Below are positions 28,154 to 37,456 of a stretch of DNA of 64,000 bases, piece after piece. The translations under genes and the position numbers were made by a program. A model generated the notes under the pieces. The model made no database searches. It saw only the letters and a list, made by a program, of their open reading frames with translations, and was not told the DNA's origin. Each line of letters begins with the position of its first letter. Positions within the stretch are counted from its first letter, which is position 1. Source of the stretch: Shewanella gelidii (lineage in GTDB: Bacteria; Pseudomonadota; Gammaproteobacteria; Enterobacterales; Shewanellaceae); assembly GCF_014647855.1 (NCBI RefSeq), contig NZ_BMPZ01000006.1, forward strand, positions 1 through 64,000, written 5' to 3'.

Positions 28154-28154
28154 C

Positions 28155-30644
28155 ATGAACAGACGAGAGTTTATGAAAGCCAATGCCGCCATAGCCGCGG
28201 CAAGTGCGGCAGGGTTAGCACTACCGGCTACAGCCAGCAATTTAATTACAAGCTCAGAGCAAACCAAGCTAGAGTGGAATAAGGCTCCATGCCGATTCTG
28301 TGGTACTGGTTGTTCTGTAATGGTGGCAACTAAAGAAGGTAAGGTGGTTGCGACACATGGTGATGCCAATAGTGAGGTTAACCGCGGCTTAAATTGTATT
28401 AAAGGTTATTTTCTGTCGAAGATTATGTACGGAAAAGATCGTCTACAGACCCCGTTGCTACGTATGACCAATGGTAAATACGATAAGCATGGTGAGTTTA
28501 CGCCTGTTTCATGGGATATGGCATTTGATACCATGGCCGAGAAATGGAAAAAAACCATGAAAGAAAAGGGACCAACTGCTGTCGGCATGTTTGGTTCTGG
28601 CCAATGGACCGTCTGGGAAGGATATGCTGCCGTTAAGCTGATGAAAGCGGGATTTGGCTCAAACAATATAGATCCCAATGCACGCCATTGTATGGCATCA
28701 GCGGTGGGCGGGTTTATGCGCACCTTTGGTATTGATGAACCCATGGGTTGCTATGATGATATGGAGGCCGCAGATGCGTTTGTGCTATGGGGCTCAAACA
28801 TGGCTGAGATGCACCCGATCCTCTGGAGCCGAGTGACCGATCGCCGCCTCAGCGCACCGCATGTAAAAGTATCGGTGCTATCAACATTTGAACATCGCAG
28901 CTTCGATCTCGCTGATTTGCCGATTATTTTCACGCCGCAAACCGATTTAGCAATGCTTAACTTTATTGCAAATTATATTATTGAAAATGATGCTGTAAAT
29001 TGGGACTTTGTTAATAAGCACGTAAATTTCCGTGAAGGCAACACGGATATTGGCTATGGTTTACGACCAACACATCCGCTGCAACAGAAAGCGAAAAATG
29101 CCAAAAAAGCCGGCGGTTCAAAAGCCATTGATTTTGAAGCATTCAAAAAATTTGTCTCTGAATACACGGTTGAAAAAGTCAGTAAGCTTTCAGGTGTTTC
29201 TGAAGAAAAGCTGATTGAACTTGCGAAAACCTACGCAGACCCAAAAGTAAAAGTAACTTCGTTTTGGACAATGGGTGTAAACCAACATACCCGTGGCGTA
29301 TGGTGTAACAACCTTCTGTATAACATCCACTTATTGACAGGGAAAATCTCTACGCCAGGCAATAGCCCGTTCTCGTTAACTGGCCAACCCTCAGCTTGTG
29401 GCACAGCCCGAGAGGTCGGAACATTTGCCCACCGCTTGCCGGCAGATATGGTCGTGAAAAACCCGAAACACCGTGCGATGGCAGAAGGCATATGGAAAAT
29501 CCCCGCTGGAATTATTCCCGCGAAACCTGGCTATCATGCTGTTGAGCAAAACCGCCGTTTAAAAGATGGCGATCTCAATGTGTATTGGGTTCAAGTCAAC
29601 AACAATATGCAAGCCGCGCCAAATATGAATGAAGAAGGGTTGCCTGGTTATCGTAATCCTGAAAACTTCATTGTCGTTTCAGATGCTTACCCGACAGTTA
29701 CCACGCAAGCAGCTGACCTCATTTTGCCGACAGCGATGTGGGTAGAAAAAGAAGGGGCTTATGGTAACGCCGAACGACGCACGCAGTTCTGGCACCAAAT
29801 GGTCAAAGCGCCGGGTGAGTCTCGTTCAGATCTCTGGCAATTGATAGAGTTTTCAAAACGTTTTACGACCGATGAAGTTTGGTCAAAAGAAGTATTAGCG
29901 GCAAATCCAGAATATAAGGGCAAGACACTTTATCAAGTTCTTTTCCAAAACGGTAATGTTGAGAAATTCCCATTATCGGATATGGATGACAAGTATTTGA
30001 ACGATGAAGCAAAAGACTTTGGATTCTATGTTCAAAAAGGCTTGTTTGAAGAATATGCCACCTTTGGCCGCGATCATGGCCACGATTTGGCGGATTTCGA
30101 TGTTTATCATAAAGAACATGGTCTGCGTTGGCCTGTCATTAATGGTAAAGAAACGAAGTGGCGTTTCCGTGAAGGTGCCGACCCATACGTTAAAGAAGGC
30201 AAGGGGTTCGAGTTTTATGGTAAACCAGATGGGAAGGCGATTATTTTTGCCCTTCCATATGAAGCGCCACCCGAGTCGCCTGATCAAGAATTCGATTTAT
30301 GGCTATCAACGGGCCGAGTGTTAGAACATTGGCACTCTGGTTCGATGACTCAGCGTGTTCCTGAGCTATACAGAGCATTCCCTGATGCGGTGTGTTTTAT
30401 GCACCCACAAGACGCGAAGCAGCGTGGACTCCGTCGCGGCGATGAAGTCAAAGTGGTATCCCGCCGTGGTGAGATTAAAACCCGAGTGGAAACCCGTGGT
30501 CGGAACAAGCCTCCTGTGGGTTTGGTATTTGTTCCATGGTTTGATGCAAGCCAGCTCATTAACAAAGTCACACTTGATGCGACAGATCCATTGTCGAAGC
30601 AGACTGACTTTAAGAAATGTGCCGTCAAGATCGTCAAAGCGTAA
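28155..30644 (+). CDS. napA: Periplasmic nitrate reductase catalytic subunit NapA
   Basis: NapA reduces nitrate to nitrite in the periplasm, using a bis-MGD molybdenum cofactor and one 4Fe-4S cluster. From ATG 28155 it has 829 residues, the normal length. An upstream in-frame start would lie within napD and is rejected. The N-terminus [20 protein letters not shown] is a Tat signal with the twin Arg at 3-4. The 4Fe-4S ligands are in CRFCGTGC and LNCIKG. The molybdenum-ligand cysteine is in [12 protein letters not shown]. The C-terminal domain carries [13 protein letters not shown], which contacts the cofactor. napB follows 11 bases after the stop. Confidence 0.97.
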   Translation: MNRREFMKANAAIAAASAAGLALPATASNLITSSEQTKLEWNKAPCRFCGTGCSVMVATKEGKVVATHGDANSEVNRGLNCIKGYFLSKIMYGKDRLQTPLLRMTNGKYDKHGEFTPVSWDMAFDTMAEKWKKTMKEKGPTAVGMFGSGQWTVWEGYAAVKLMKAGFGSNNIDPNARHCMASAVGGFMRTFGIDEPMGCYDDMEAADAFVLWGSNMAEMHPILWSRVTDRRLSAPHVKVSVLSTFEHRSFDLADLPIIFTPQTDLAMLNFIANYIIENDAVNWDFVNKHVNFREGNTDIGYGLRPTHPLQQKAKNAKKAGGSKAIDFEAFKKFVSEYTVEKVSKLSGVSEEKLIELAKTYADPKVKVTSFWTMGVNQHTRGVWCNNLLYNIHLLTGKISTPGNSPFSLTGQPSACGTAREVGTFAHRLPADMVVKNPKHRAMAEGIWKIPAGIIPAKPGYHAVEQNRRLKDGDLNVYWVQVNNNMQAAPNMNEEGLPGYRNPENFIVVSDAYPTVTTQAADLILPTAMWVEKEGAYGNAERRTQFWHQMVKAPGESRSDLWQLIEFSKRFTTDEVWSKEVLAANPEYKGKTLYQVLFQNGNVEKFPLSDMDDKYLNDEAKDFGFYVQKGLFEEYATFGRDHGHDLADFDVYHKEHGLRWPVINGKETKWRFREGADPYVKEGKGFEFYGKPDGKAIIFALPYEAPPESPDQEFDLWLSTGRVLEHWHSGSMTQRVPELYRAFPDAVCFMHPQDAKQRGLRRGDEVKVVSRRGEIKTRVETRGRNKPPVGLVFVPWFDASQLINKVTLDATDPLSKQTDFKKCAVKIVKA

Positions 30645-30655
30645 GGGGAATCAAG

Positions 30656-31120
30656 ATGAAATTAATGCAACTCGTTTCGTTAGCTGCGGTGATGTCCTTG
30701 TCGCTAGGCGTGAATGCAGAAAGTGTACCTGAAGACAAAATAAGTACATTACGTCAGGCGCCACTGAATGTTGAATCTACGCCACCTCGAATGCAAAAGG
30801 TAATGAACACTGATGTGAAACAAACTCGTAATTACCCAATGCAGCCACCGGTGATCCCGCATAAGATTGATGGGTATCAAATCGATACAAAGGTGAACAA
30901 GTGTATGTCTTGCCATGCACGTAACCGAACGAAAGAATCGCAAGCACCGATGGTGAGTGTTACACACTACATGGATCGCCAGAATAATTTCCTAGCGAAT
31001 TTGTCGCCAAGACGTTACTTCTGTACGCAATGCCATGTGTCGCAACTGGATGCGAAGCCTCAAGTTGAAAATGAGTTTGTTGATATTGACCAATTAATAA
31101 ATTCAGAAGCTAAGCACTAG
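30656..31120 (+). CDS. napB: NapB, diheme cytochrome subunit of nitrate reductase
   Basis: NapB is the small electron-transfer subunit that passes electrons from NapC to NapA. From ATG 30656 ([21 protein letters not shown]) it has 154 residues with a signal peptide. The two haem sites are CMSCH and CTQCH. Conserved segments such as [16 protein letters not shown] and [13 protein letters not shown] support the family. napC starts nine bases after its stop. Confidence 0.95.
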   Translation: MKLMQLVSLAAVMSLSLGVNAESVPEDKISTLRQAPLNVESTPPRMQKVMNTDVKQTRNYPMQPPVIPHKIDGYQIDTKVNKCMSCHARNRTKESQAPMVSVTHYMDRQNNFLANLSPRRYFCTQCHVSQLDAKPQVENEFVDIDQLINSEAKH

Positions 31121-31128
31121 GAGCCTCT

Positions 31129-31716
31129 ATGTTAGATAAGCTAAAAAAAGTCTGGCAGGTATTGAAGCGACCCAGTATCCATTACAGCTTGGGGTTTCTC
31201 ACCCTTGGTGGTTTCGTGGCTGGCGTGATCTTCTGGGGTGGTTTTAACACTGCGTTAGAAGCCACCAACCAAGAAGCTTTCTGTATTAGCTGCCATGAAA
31301 TGGAGAATAATGTTTATCAGGAATTGCAGAGCACCATTCACTTCTCAAACCGGAGTGGTGTCCGTGCAACTTGTCCTGATTGTCATGTTCCTCATGAGTG
31401 GACGGATAAAATTGCACGTAAAATGCAGGCATCAAAAGAAGTTTGGGGCAAAATATTTGGAACGATTAATACACGTGAAAAATTTGAAGCCAAACGTCGT
31501 GAACTTGCAGAGCATGAGTGGGATCGTTTAAAAGCGAACGATTCATTGGAGTGTCGAAATTGTCATAACTTTGATTATATGGACTTTACTCGTCAGTCGA
31601 CTCGTGCTTCGAACATGCATTCAACATCACTGGCAAGTGGTGAGAAAACCTGTATTGATTGCCACAAAGGCATCGCCCATCAGTTACCTGATATGGAAGG
31701 TGTTGAAGGGTTCTAA
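31129..31716 (+). CDS. napC: NapC, tetraheme quinol dehydrogenase
   Basis: NapC takes electrons from quinol in the membrane and passes them to NapB. The 195-residue protein has one N-terminal membrane anchor (about 18-42) and four CXXCH haem sites: CISCH, CPDCH, CRNCH and CIDCH. Length and order match the NapC/NirT family. It is the last gene of napEDABC. No napF, napG or napH is present, so quinol oxidation appears to depend on NapC alone. Confidence 0.95.
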   Translation: MLDKLKKVWQVLKRPSIHYSLGFLTLGGFVAGVIFWGGFNTALEATNQEAFCISCHEMENNVYQELQSTIHFSNRSGVRATCPDCHVPHEWTDKIARKMQASKEVWGKIFGTINTREKFEAKRRELAEHEWDRLKANDSLECRNCHNFDYMDFTRQSTRASNMHSTSLASGEKTCIDCHKGIAHQLPDMEGVEGF

Positions 31717-31750
31717 TCTCGATTCTGTGAAGTAATTGTGTGATATTTAG

Positions 31751-31785
31751 TGAAAACGCCAACTCCTATGAGTTGGCGTTTTTTA
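31751..31785 (+). terminator. Terminator after napC
   Basis: AAACGCCAACT pairs with AGTTGGCGTTT around loop CCTATG, followed by a run of T. The 11-bp stem is strong. Confidence 0.94.
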
Positions 31786-31835
31786 TGTTGGCGCACAAAA
31801 AAACGCCTGTATTGGGCACCGCCTCTCAAACGTGC

Positions 31836-31886
31836 TTGTCATCTTTACGACACAAAAGCTTCAAACTGAAGTCACATCTTATTCAT
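31836..31886 (+). promoter_or_regulatory. PhoB-like array with 11-bp period
   Basis: Five five-base units start exactly 11 bases apart: GTCAT (31838), GACAC (31849), TTCAA (31860), GTCAC (31871) and TTCAT (31882). Each resembles the core of the Pho-box repeat CTGTCAT, and 11-bp direct repeats are how PhoB binds. The array lies about 140 bases before an alkaline phosphatase gene. Individual units match weakly, so the spacing carries most of the case. Confidence 0.45.
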
Positions 31887-32026
31887 CTTTTATCGTTAAC
31901 TTGCGTTTCGTTAGCGAGGTTGAGCCAGATCATGTTTGTGTCATTGCTCTGCCTAGGAGTTTTCATCAAGGAGAGAGCCCGTTGTCGCTAGCTTGTCCTT
32001 CTAGTATATAAGTGAAAGGTGAAATC

Positions 32027-33619
32027 ATGTTGAAACAAAGCATTACATTGTGCAGCCTGCTGGTGGCAAGTATTTGCGGTTCAGCATCCGCCGCCGTGTT
32101 GCCTGAAGCGCAAACTCAGAGCAGCTGGTACAAGGATGCACAAACCCAACTGGCAAAAAAATTAGCACGAACTCAATCAACAAAAGCTAAGAATGTCATT
32201 CTGTTTGTTGGCGATGGTATGGGCGTATCTACGCTGACAGCCGCTCGAATTTTAGAAGGACAACTTCAAGGGAATATGGGAGAGGAAGGCTATCTAAGTT
32301 TTGAGACTTTTCCTTATACCGCTTTGGCCAAAACCTATAATGTCGATGCGCAAACACCTGACTCAGCAGGAACCATGACTGCGATGATTTCCGGTATTAA
32401 GACGGATGTTGGGGTTATCGGAGTGGATGAAGACATTGAGCGAGGTAAATGTGAAACCGTATTTGGTAATGAGGTTTCTACAGCGCTTGAGCTTGCGGAG
32501 CTTAAAGGTTTATCAACCGGGATTATTTCAACAGCGCGCATCACCCATGCTACGCCTGCTGCTACCTATGCCAAATCTGCCGATCGTAATTGGGAAGATA
32601 TTTCAGATATGCCCGCTGAAGCTGTGGAAATGGGGTGTAAAGATATCGCGGATCAACTGATCAATTTTGAAACGAATTTAGAGTCGCGTGTCACGGGTGC
32701 TGATGTTGACGGGATTGATGTGGTGTTTGGTGGTGGTCGCCGTCATTTCTTGCCAAAAGATGCGGCATTTAATTCACCAGACGCTGTCAGCGAGAAAGAA
32801 GGGGATCGTACCGATGGAAGAGATCTTACTGCTGAGTGGCAAGCCGCTTACCCTCAAGGACAATATGTCTTCGACCAAGCTGGGTTTGACGCCATTAACA
32901 CTGAGACCACATCAAGCGTGTTCGGTTTGTTTAATGAATCCCATATGCAGTACGAAGCAGACCGAAACAATGATATTGCCGGAGAACCATCATTATCTCA
33001 AATGACCAGCAAAGCCATTGATATTCTGGATAATAACCAAGACGGATTCTTCTTGATGGTTGAGTCAGGGCGTATCGATCATGGCCATCACGCAGGCAGT
33101 GCATATAACGCGCTGACTGACACGATTGAGTTTGCGAAGGCGGTTCAATCTGCAATTGATGCAACTGATCCACAAGAAACACTCATCATTGTCACCGCAG
33201 ATCATAGTCATGTGTTTACGATTGCCGGTTATCCAAAACGTGGTAACCCGATTTTGGGTAAAGTCGTGGCGGTTGGGCAAACTGAACCAGCTTTAGCCAA
33301 AGATGGCCTGCCGTATACAACCTTAGGTTATACCAATGGCCGAGGCATGCAAAACCTGATGACTGAAACCAATGCAGATGCAACTTATGGCCAGGCAGTT
33401 AATGCGGGGCGCCATGATTTAAATGGCGTGGATACCACTTCATCAGGCTATCACCAAGAAGCTTTAGTTCCACTGAGTTCTGAGACCCATGCTGGTGAAG
33501 ATGTTGCCATACATGCTCAGGGGCCTAGTGCACATTTGGCCCAAGGCGTTGTAGAACAAAATACGATTTTTCATCTTATCGATAGTGCGCTCGAATTGGT
33601 CGCTGATACAGAACTTTAA
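32027..33619 (+). CDS. phoA: Alkaline phosphatase, secreted
   Basis: This is a periplasmic phosphomonoesterase of the PhoA family. From ATG 32027, behind AAGGTGA, it has 530 residues with a signal peptide ending near GSASA. The metal-binding motif NVILFVGDGMG and the nucleophile Ser in DAQTPDSAGTMTA are intact, as are the zinc ligands in ESGRIDHGHH, TADHSH and SSETHAGEDV. It is most similar to the next gene, from which it differs mainly at the N-terminus, so the pair arose by tandem duplication. An 11-bp-periodic Pho-like array upstream suggests induction by phosphate starvation. Confidence 0.93.
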   Translation: MLKQSITLCSLLVASICGSASAAVLPEAQTQSSWYKDAQTQLAKKLARTQSTKAKNVILFVGDGMGVSTLTAARILEGQLQGNMGEEGYLSFETFPYTALAKTYNVDAQTPDSAGTMTAMISGIKTDVGVIGVDEDIERGKCETVFGNEVSTALELAELKGLSTGIISTARITHATPAATYAKSADRNWEDISDMPAEAVEMGCKDIADQLINFETNLESRVTGADVDGIDVVFGGGRRHFLPKDAAFNSPDAVSEKEGDRTDGRDLTAEWQAAYPQGQYVFDQAGFDAINTETTSSVFGLFNESHMQYEADRNNDIAGEPSLSQMTSKAIDILDNNQDGFFLMVESGRIDHGHHAGSAYNALTDTIEFAKAVQSAIDATDPQETLIIVTADHSHVFTIAGYPKRGNPILGKVVAVGQTEPALAKDGLPYTTLGYTNGRGMQNLMTETNADATYGQAVNAGRHDLNGVDTTSSGYHQEALVPLSSETHAGEDVAIHAQGPSAHLAQGVVEQNTIFHLIDSALELVADTEL

Positions 33620-33631
33620 GGATTATCAAAC

Positions 33632-35425
33632 ATGAAAAAACTACTGATTAGCGTTGCTGTGTCAGCGGCCTTATTAAGCGGGTGCGATGGAGACGACGGA
33701 ACCAATGGTTTAACAAGCCTTGTCGCGACTTCTACACTTGAAATTGGAAGTGAAGTTTGTCCGGCTGGTGGTATTCAAACGGACTCTGGCATAGATACAA
33801 ATAGCAATGGTGTGTTGGATGCTGATGAAGTGACTCACACTGCTCATTTGTGCCAGCCAGATCAGACTCCGCCAGATTCAAGTATGGTAAATACCTTGCC
33901 AAATACAGTTGAGAATACTTGGTTTAAGCAAGCGCAAGGTAAATTAGGTGCTTCACAAGGTTATGCTACAGAAGCTGCCAAAGCTAAAAATGTAATTTTG
34001 TTTGTTGGGGATGGAATGGGTATTTCCACCGTGACCGCTGCACGTATTCTTGAAGGACAACTAAAAGGCATGATGGGTGAAGAAAATGCCTTAAGTTTTG
34101 GTGAGTTCCCTTTTGCTGGGTTGGCCAAGACATACAACGTAGATGCGCAGACACCTGATTCGGCAGGCACAATGACGGCAATCATGTCTGGAGTTAAAAC
34201 CGATGTCGGTGTGATTGGTGTTGATGAAGACATTGTGCGTGGAGACTGTGCCACGGTCAGTGGCAATGAACTTGTGACTGCATTGGAGCTTGCCGAGATT
34301 GCTGGCAAATCGACGGGTATCGTTTCAACGGCGCGAATAACTCATGCGACACCAGCAGCGACTTATGCTAAATCAGCAGATCGTAATTGGGAAGATGTTT
34401 CTGATATGCCTGCGGATGCACTTACAGCGGGTTGTGAAGATATTGCTTCCCAGCTTGTTAATTTTGAGGCAAACCTAGAGTCTCGCTATGCAGGGCTGGA
34501 TGTTAATGGTCTTGAAGTGGCTATGGGTGGGGGACGTCGTCATTTTCTTCCTAAAGATGCAGCGTTTAATTCAAGTGATGCCCAAAGTAGTACTGAAGGT
34601 GATCGCACTGATAACCGTGATCTTATTTCTGAGTGGAAAAGCTTATATCCGCAAGGAAGTTATGTCATGGATCAAGCTGGCTTTGATGGTATTAACACGG
34701 AAACAACAAGCCATTTGTTTGGACTCTTTAATGAGTCGCATATGCAATATGAAGCCGATCGAAATAATGACATTGCAGGCGAGCCATCGCTAAGAGAGAT
34801 GACAAGCAAAGCCATTCAAGTTTTAGATAACAACCAAGAGGGTTATTTCCTCATGGTTGAGGCCGGCAGAATCGACCATGGGCATCACGCAGGCAGTGCA
34901 TACTCAGCGCTCACCGATACCATAGAGTTTGCTGAAGCCGTTAAAGCGGCGGTTGATATGAGTAACGCTGAAGAAACGCTAATTATTGTGACTGCAGATC
35001 ATGGTCATGTATTTACGATTGCGGGCTACCCTAAACGAGGCAATCCAATTCTGGGTAAAGTCGTTGCTGTCGGTAAAGATGCACCATCGTTGGCCAAAGA
35101 TGACATGCCTTATACGACGCTGGGTTATACCAATGGTCGTGGAATGCGTGACTTTGGTCTTGAAACCAATGCGGATGCGACTTACGGCAAGGATAATAAT
35201 AATGGCCGAAAAGATCTGTTATTGGTGAATACCGAACAACCGGGCTATCACCAAGAAGCGTTGATCCCAACGAGCTCTGAAACCCATGCGGGTGAAGACG
35301 TTGGAATATATGCATCAGGCCCAGGAGCATCACTTGTGACCGGAACGAATGAACAGAGTCTATTGTTCCATATCATGGATTATGCGGCGGGGTTGAGTGC
35401 TGCTGCAGATTCTGTTGTCGAGTAA
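33632..35425 (+). CDS. Alkaline phosphatase, lipoprotein form with N-terminal DUF7151-like domain
   Basis: This encodes 597 residues, 12 bases after the first phosphatase. Unlike its neighbour it is a lipoprotein: the signal peptide ends in LLSGC with Cys18. Residues about 20-75 form a small cysteine-containing domain with an acidic Asn/Asp-rich loop (GIDTNSNGVLDADEV) of the kind seen in marine surface proteins. The phosphatase domain follows with intact motifs (LFVGDGMG, PDSAGTMT, AGRIDHGHH, TADHGH). Where the first copy has TADHSH, this one has TADHGH. The two products would be differently placed: one soluble in the periplasm, one membrane-anchored. Confidence 0.92.
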   Translation: MKKLLISVAVSAALLSGCDGDDGTNGLTSLVATSTLEIGSEVCPAGGIQTDSGIDTNSNGVLDADEVTHTAHLCQPDQTPPDSSMVNTLPNTVENTWFKQAQGKLGASQGYATEAAKAKNVILFVGDGMGISTVTAARILEGQLKGMMGEENALSFGEFPFAGLAKTYNVDAQTPDSAGTMTAIMSGVKTDVGVIGVDEDIVRGDCATVSGNELVTALELAEIAGKSTGIVSTARITHATPAATYAKSADRNWEDVSDMPADALTAGCEDIASQLVNFEANLESRYAGLDVNGLEVAMGGGRRHFLPKDAAFNSSDAQSSTEGDRTDNRDLISEWKSLYPQGSYVMDQAGFDGINTETTSHLFGLFNESHMQYEADRNNDIAGEPSLREMTSKAIQVLDNNQEGYFLMVEAGRIDHGHHAGSAYSALTDTIEFAEAVKAAVDMSNAEETLIIVTADHGHVFTIAGYPKRGNPILGKVVAVGKDAPSLAKDDMPYTTLGYTNGRGMRDFGLETNADATYGKDNNNGRKDLLLVNTEQPGYHQEALIPTSSETHAGEDVGIYASGPGASLVTGTNEQSLLFHIMDYAAGLSAAADSVVE

Positions 35426-35478
35426 ATTGGCAGGCTTCAGTGTGGAATTGCTCCGCATTGAAGCCTAGAAGGATGGAA

Positions 35479-36252
35479 ATGATGAACCGATTGGGTATGT
35501 ATTGTCGGAGTATATTTTTTCTAGGTGTAGTTGTACTAACTACGTTTAGCCAAGCTGCGCCGCTTGTGACCTGTAAAGTAGACCCTCAATTACTCCATGC
35601 TGAATATCAGATTTCGAGGCATTGGGGTAACAAATTAGTCAGTGAGCAAACGATGCATTTATGGCGTAATGGTCGTCAGGTTGCTCAGCAGTTCTCTGAA
35701 ATGGGTATTACTGAAGTTTGGCAAAAACAGAACGATGAGCGTGTTAGACCGATTCGCTACTTTGATCGTGAACAGCGGGCAATTGAATATACTGCGAGTG
35801 AAGTCAATCACCATGATAAGTCACTCTGGTCTATCAAAAACCAGTTAGTGACAGAAGAAAAACGTTTGCAAATGGAGCTTGTGAAAGTTGTTAGACGTGG
35901 CTGTTTACTTGAAGAGCACTATCAATATGAGCAAGCGCATACTTTGGAGTCTTTGGTATGGCTGCCAGAGCTTCAATTGGTGAAACGCTTTGAACAGCGA
36001 GATGAATCAAAACGTTATTTGTTAGAGCTGACAAATGATGCTGCTCAGGCTGAGTCCTTTGATGTCGCGACAATTCACAAATTTTTTGATGTTAGGGATC
36101 GTTACCAAAGCACGGATTATGCTGATATAGGTGACAATGAGAGTGACCCGTTCTTGATGAAAATGGTGAATCTTGGATTTGTTAAGGCAGGCCATTCCGG
36201 CTTTTATTCTGCGAACGGCGATAAAATATCGGGAAACAGTCACCACCATTAG
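35479..36252 (+). CDS. Secreted hypothetical protein after the phosphatases
   Basis: From ATG 35479, six bases after GAAGG, it has 257 residues with a signal peptide ending near FSQAA. The body is rich in charged beta-strand-like sequence with cysteines at about 33 and 142 of the mature region, and it ends in GNSHHH. I recognise no family. It lies about 50 bases after the second phosphatase on the same strand, with a terminator after it, and so may be the third gene of a phosphate-regulated operon. Confidence 0.7.
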   Translation: MMNRLGMYCRSIFFLGVVVLTTFSQAAPLVTCKVDPQLLHAEYQISRHWGNKLVSEQTMHLWRNGRQVAQQFSEMGITEVWQKQNDERVRPIRYFDREQRAIEYTASEVNHHDKSLWSIKNQLVTEEKRLQMELVKVVRRGCLLEEHYQYEQAHTLESLVWLPELQLVKRFEQRDESKRYLLELTNDAAQAESFDVATIHKFFDVRDRYQSTDYADIGDNESDPFLMKMVNLGFVKAGHSGFYSANGDKISGNSHHH

Positions 36253-36329
36253 ACTTTCTTGCAACTTGACTCTGAGGAATCTTTTTCAAGTGAAGAGTGG
36301 CTAAAGTTCAATGGATACGTATGTAAATG

Positions 36330-36357
36330 GCCTCCTCATTTTGATGGAGGCTTTTTG
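36330..36357 (+). terminator. Terminator after the phosphatase operon
   Basis: GCCTCC (36330-36335) pairs with GGAGGC (36346-36351), with TCA and TGA extending the stem past one bulged base. A T run follows. Confidence 0.85.
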
Positions 36358-36632
36358 TTTTTGGTTTTTTTAATCGAGTCAATCCCTGTCATAAACAATC
36401 TCGTATGAAGGGCTTCTATATCTGCTACTTGTTTTTGATATAAGTTATGCCTGCATTGAATGAAAAAATTTGCAATATAAATCACATTTGCCATTTCTTT
36501 TAAGATAACACCTGTGTGTTCACCAATGTTAATAGTTGTTTTTTATCAGGTGTTTAATTGTGGGTCTCTGTCATTATTCTTTATTGATTTAGATGTGGTT
36601 GAGGCAAATACGTATTTAAAGAGGAAATTGCG
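36358..36632. promoter_or_regulatory. Upstream region of the small secreted protein, with CRP-like site
   Basis: TGCAATATAAATCACA at 36471-36486 has one perfect CRP half-site (TCACA) and a 3 of 5 match in the other half, correctly spaced. The region is AT-rich and has no gene. AGAGGA just before 36633 is the ribosome binding site of the next gene. Confidence 0.35.
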
Positions 36633-36986
36633 ATGAAAAAATCAGTTGGCAAAGCAGCATGGGTTGGCGGTGTCTTATTGGCGATGATGAGTATGGGAGC
36701 CGTAGCAACCGGTGGTGGTGGCTCTGGTTATGCTGGAAGTTATTCTGTTACCCAAGACAATCTTGCTGCAAGTTGGAATGGTCAATCCGGGATTCAACAA
36801 GCCGCTGTGGGTGGTGTACAAGCTCAATGGCATGCAGATACATGTGGCCAGCTTACTGCTCAAGTCAATAATCTGAGTGGTTGGGGAGCAATAGGTAATG
36901 CTGAGCAATTTTCGGGAAAACGAGCGATACAATTGACTCAATCTGATCATTGTACAACTGGATATGCTGCAGTTTCCCATCGCTAG
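36633..36986 (+). CDS. Small secreted protein of unknown function
   Basis: A 117-residue protein with a clear signal peptide, cleaved at AVA-TG (about residue 25). The mature part of about 92 residues begins with a Gly-rich run (TGGGGSGYAGSY) and is rich in Gln, Gly, Ala and Asn, with two cysteines. Motifs such as VTQDNLAASWNGQSGIQQAA and AIQLTQSD recall the Gln/Asn-spaced strands of curlin-type proteins, but no repeats are regular enough to call it a curlin. It stands alone with its own long upstream region. Confidence 0.75.
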   Translation: MKKSVGKAAWVGGVLLAMMSMGAVATGGGGSGYAGSYSVTQDNLAASWNGQSGIQQAAVGGVQAQWHADTCGQLTAQVNNLSGWGAIGNAEQFSGKRAIQLTQSDHCTTGYAAVSHR

Positions 36987-37366
36987 GTATCGGCATCATG
37001 CTAAATGAAAAGGGTTTTCGCGCTGATTTTTATATGTCTTTTTTATATTCGCAATTTAAAGAGTACTGTCTAGAATTGACGCGATTGTAGAAGCTGTTTG
37101 CCGGCAGCTTCTACGAATGATGCCGTTATTCCAGTGAAGCGTGGCGATTTACTTAGTGAATGTTCTTTATCTTTCAATCCTTATGCTTCTTATCTTTAAA
37201 TCTCATCCCCCTCATATCCCTCACTCCTAGCTTCATCTCGCCGATATTGGATGCCGACAAATATAGCTGAACGCCAGTCTGTGGGATTGATTGAGGGGAC
37301 TTTACGCTTTGCCGCAGTTCACGACAATAAAGTGAAGAGAGCCTGTAAAATTTCCTCGAGCAAAAC
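36987..37366. other. Gene-free stretch before imuA
   Basis: No gene. The only structured element is a hairpin, TAGAAGCTG (37088-37096) with CAGCTTCTA (37105-37113), with an eight-base loop and no T run. It may stop the upstream gene with Rho or be of no consequence. Confidence 0.45.
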
Positions 37367-37394
37367 TTGTCAAAACGAAGATTTTACATATACT
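37367..37394 (+). promoter_or_regulatory. Promoter of the imuA-imuB-dnaE2 operon
   Basis: TTGTCA (37367-37372) and TATACT (37389-37394) are separated by 16 bases. The LexA box overlaps the -10, so LexA binding would block polymerase. Confidence 0.8.
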
Positions 37395-37408
37395 GTGTTT
37401 TTATACAG
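37393..37408 (+). promoter_or_regulatory. LexA (SOS) box
   Basis: CTGTGTTTTTATACAG is a perfect match to the gammaproteobacterial consensus CTGT-N8-ACAG. It overlaps the -10 element and lies about 50 bases before the imuA start, exactly where an SOS operator is expected for this cassette. Confidence 0.95.
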
Positions 37409-37456
37409 TGTATTTGTGATTTAAATCTTTTGCACATGACATCTTGGGAGCAGGCA

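Noticed and set aside
28038..28154. Extended N-terminus of NapA
   Set aside because: It lies inside napD in another frame and would hide the Tat signal; the start at 28155 is clear.
31740..31991. Frame of 83 codons after napC
   Set aside because: It runs through the napC terminator and the Pho-like array, so it is not a gene.
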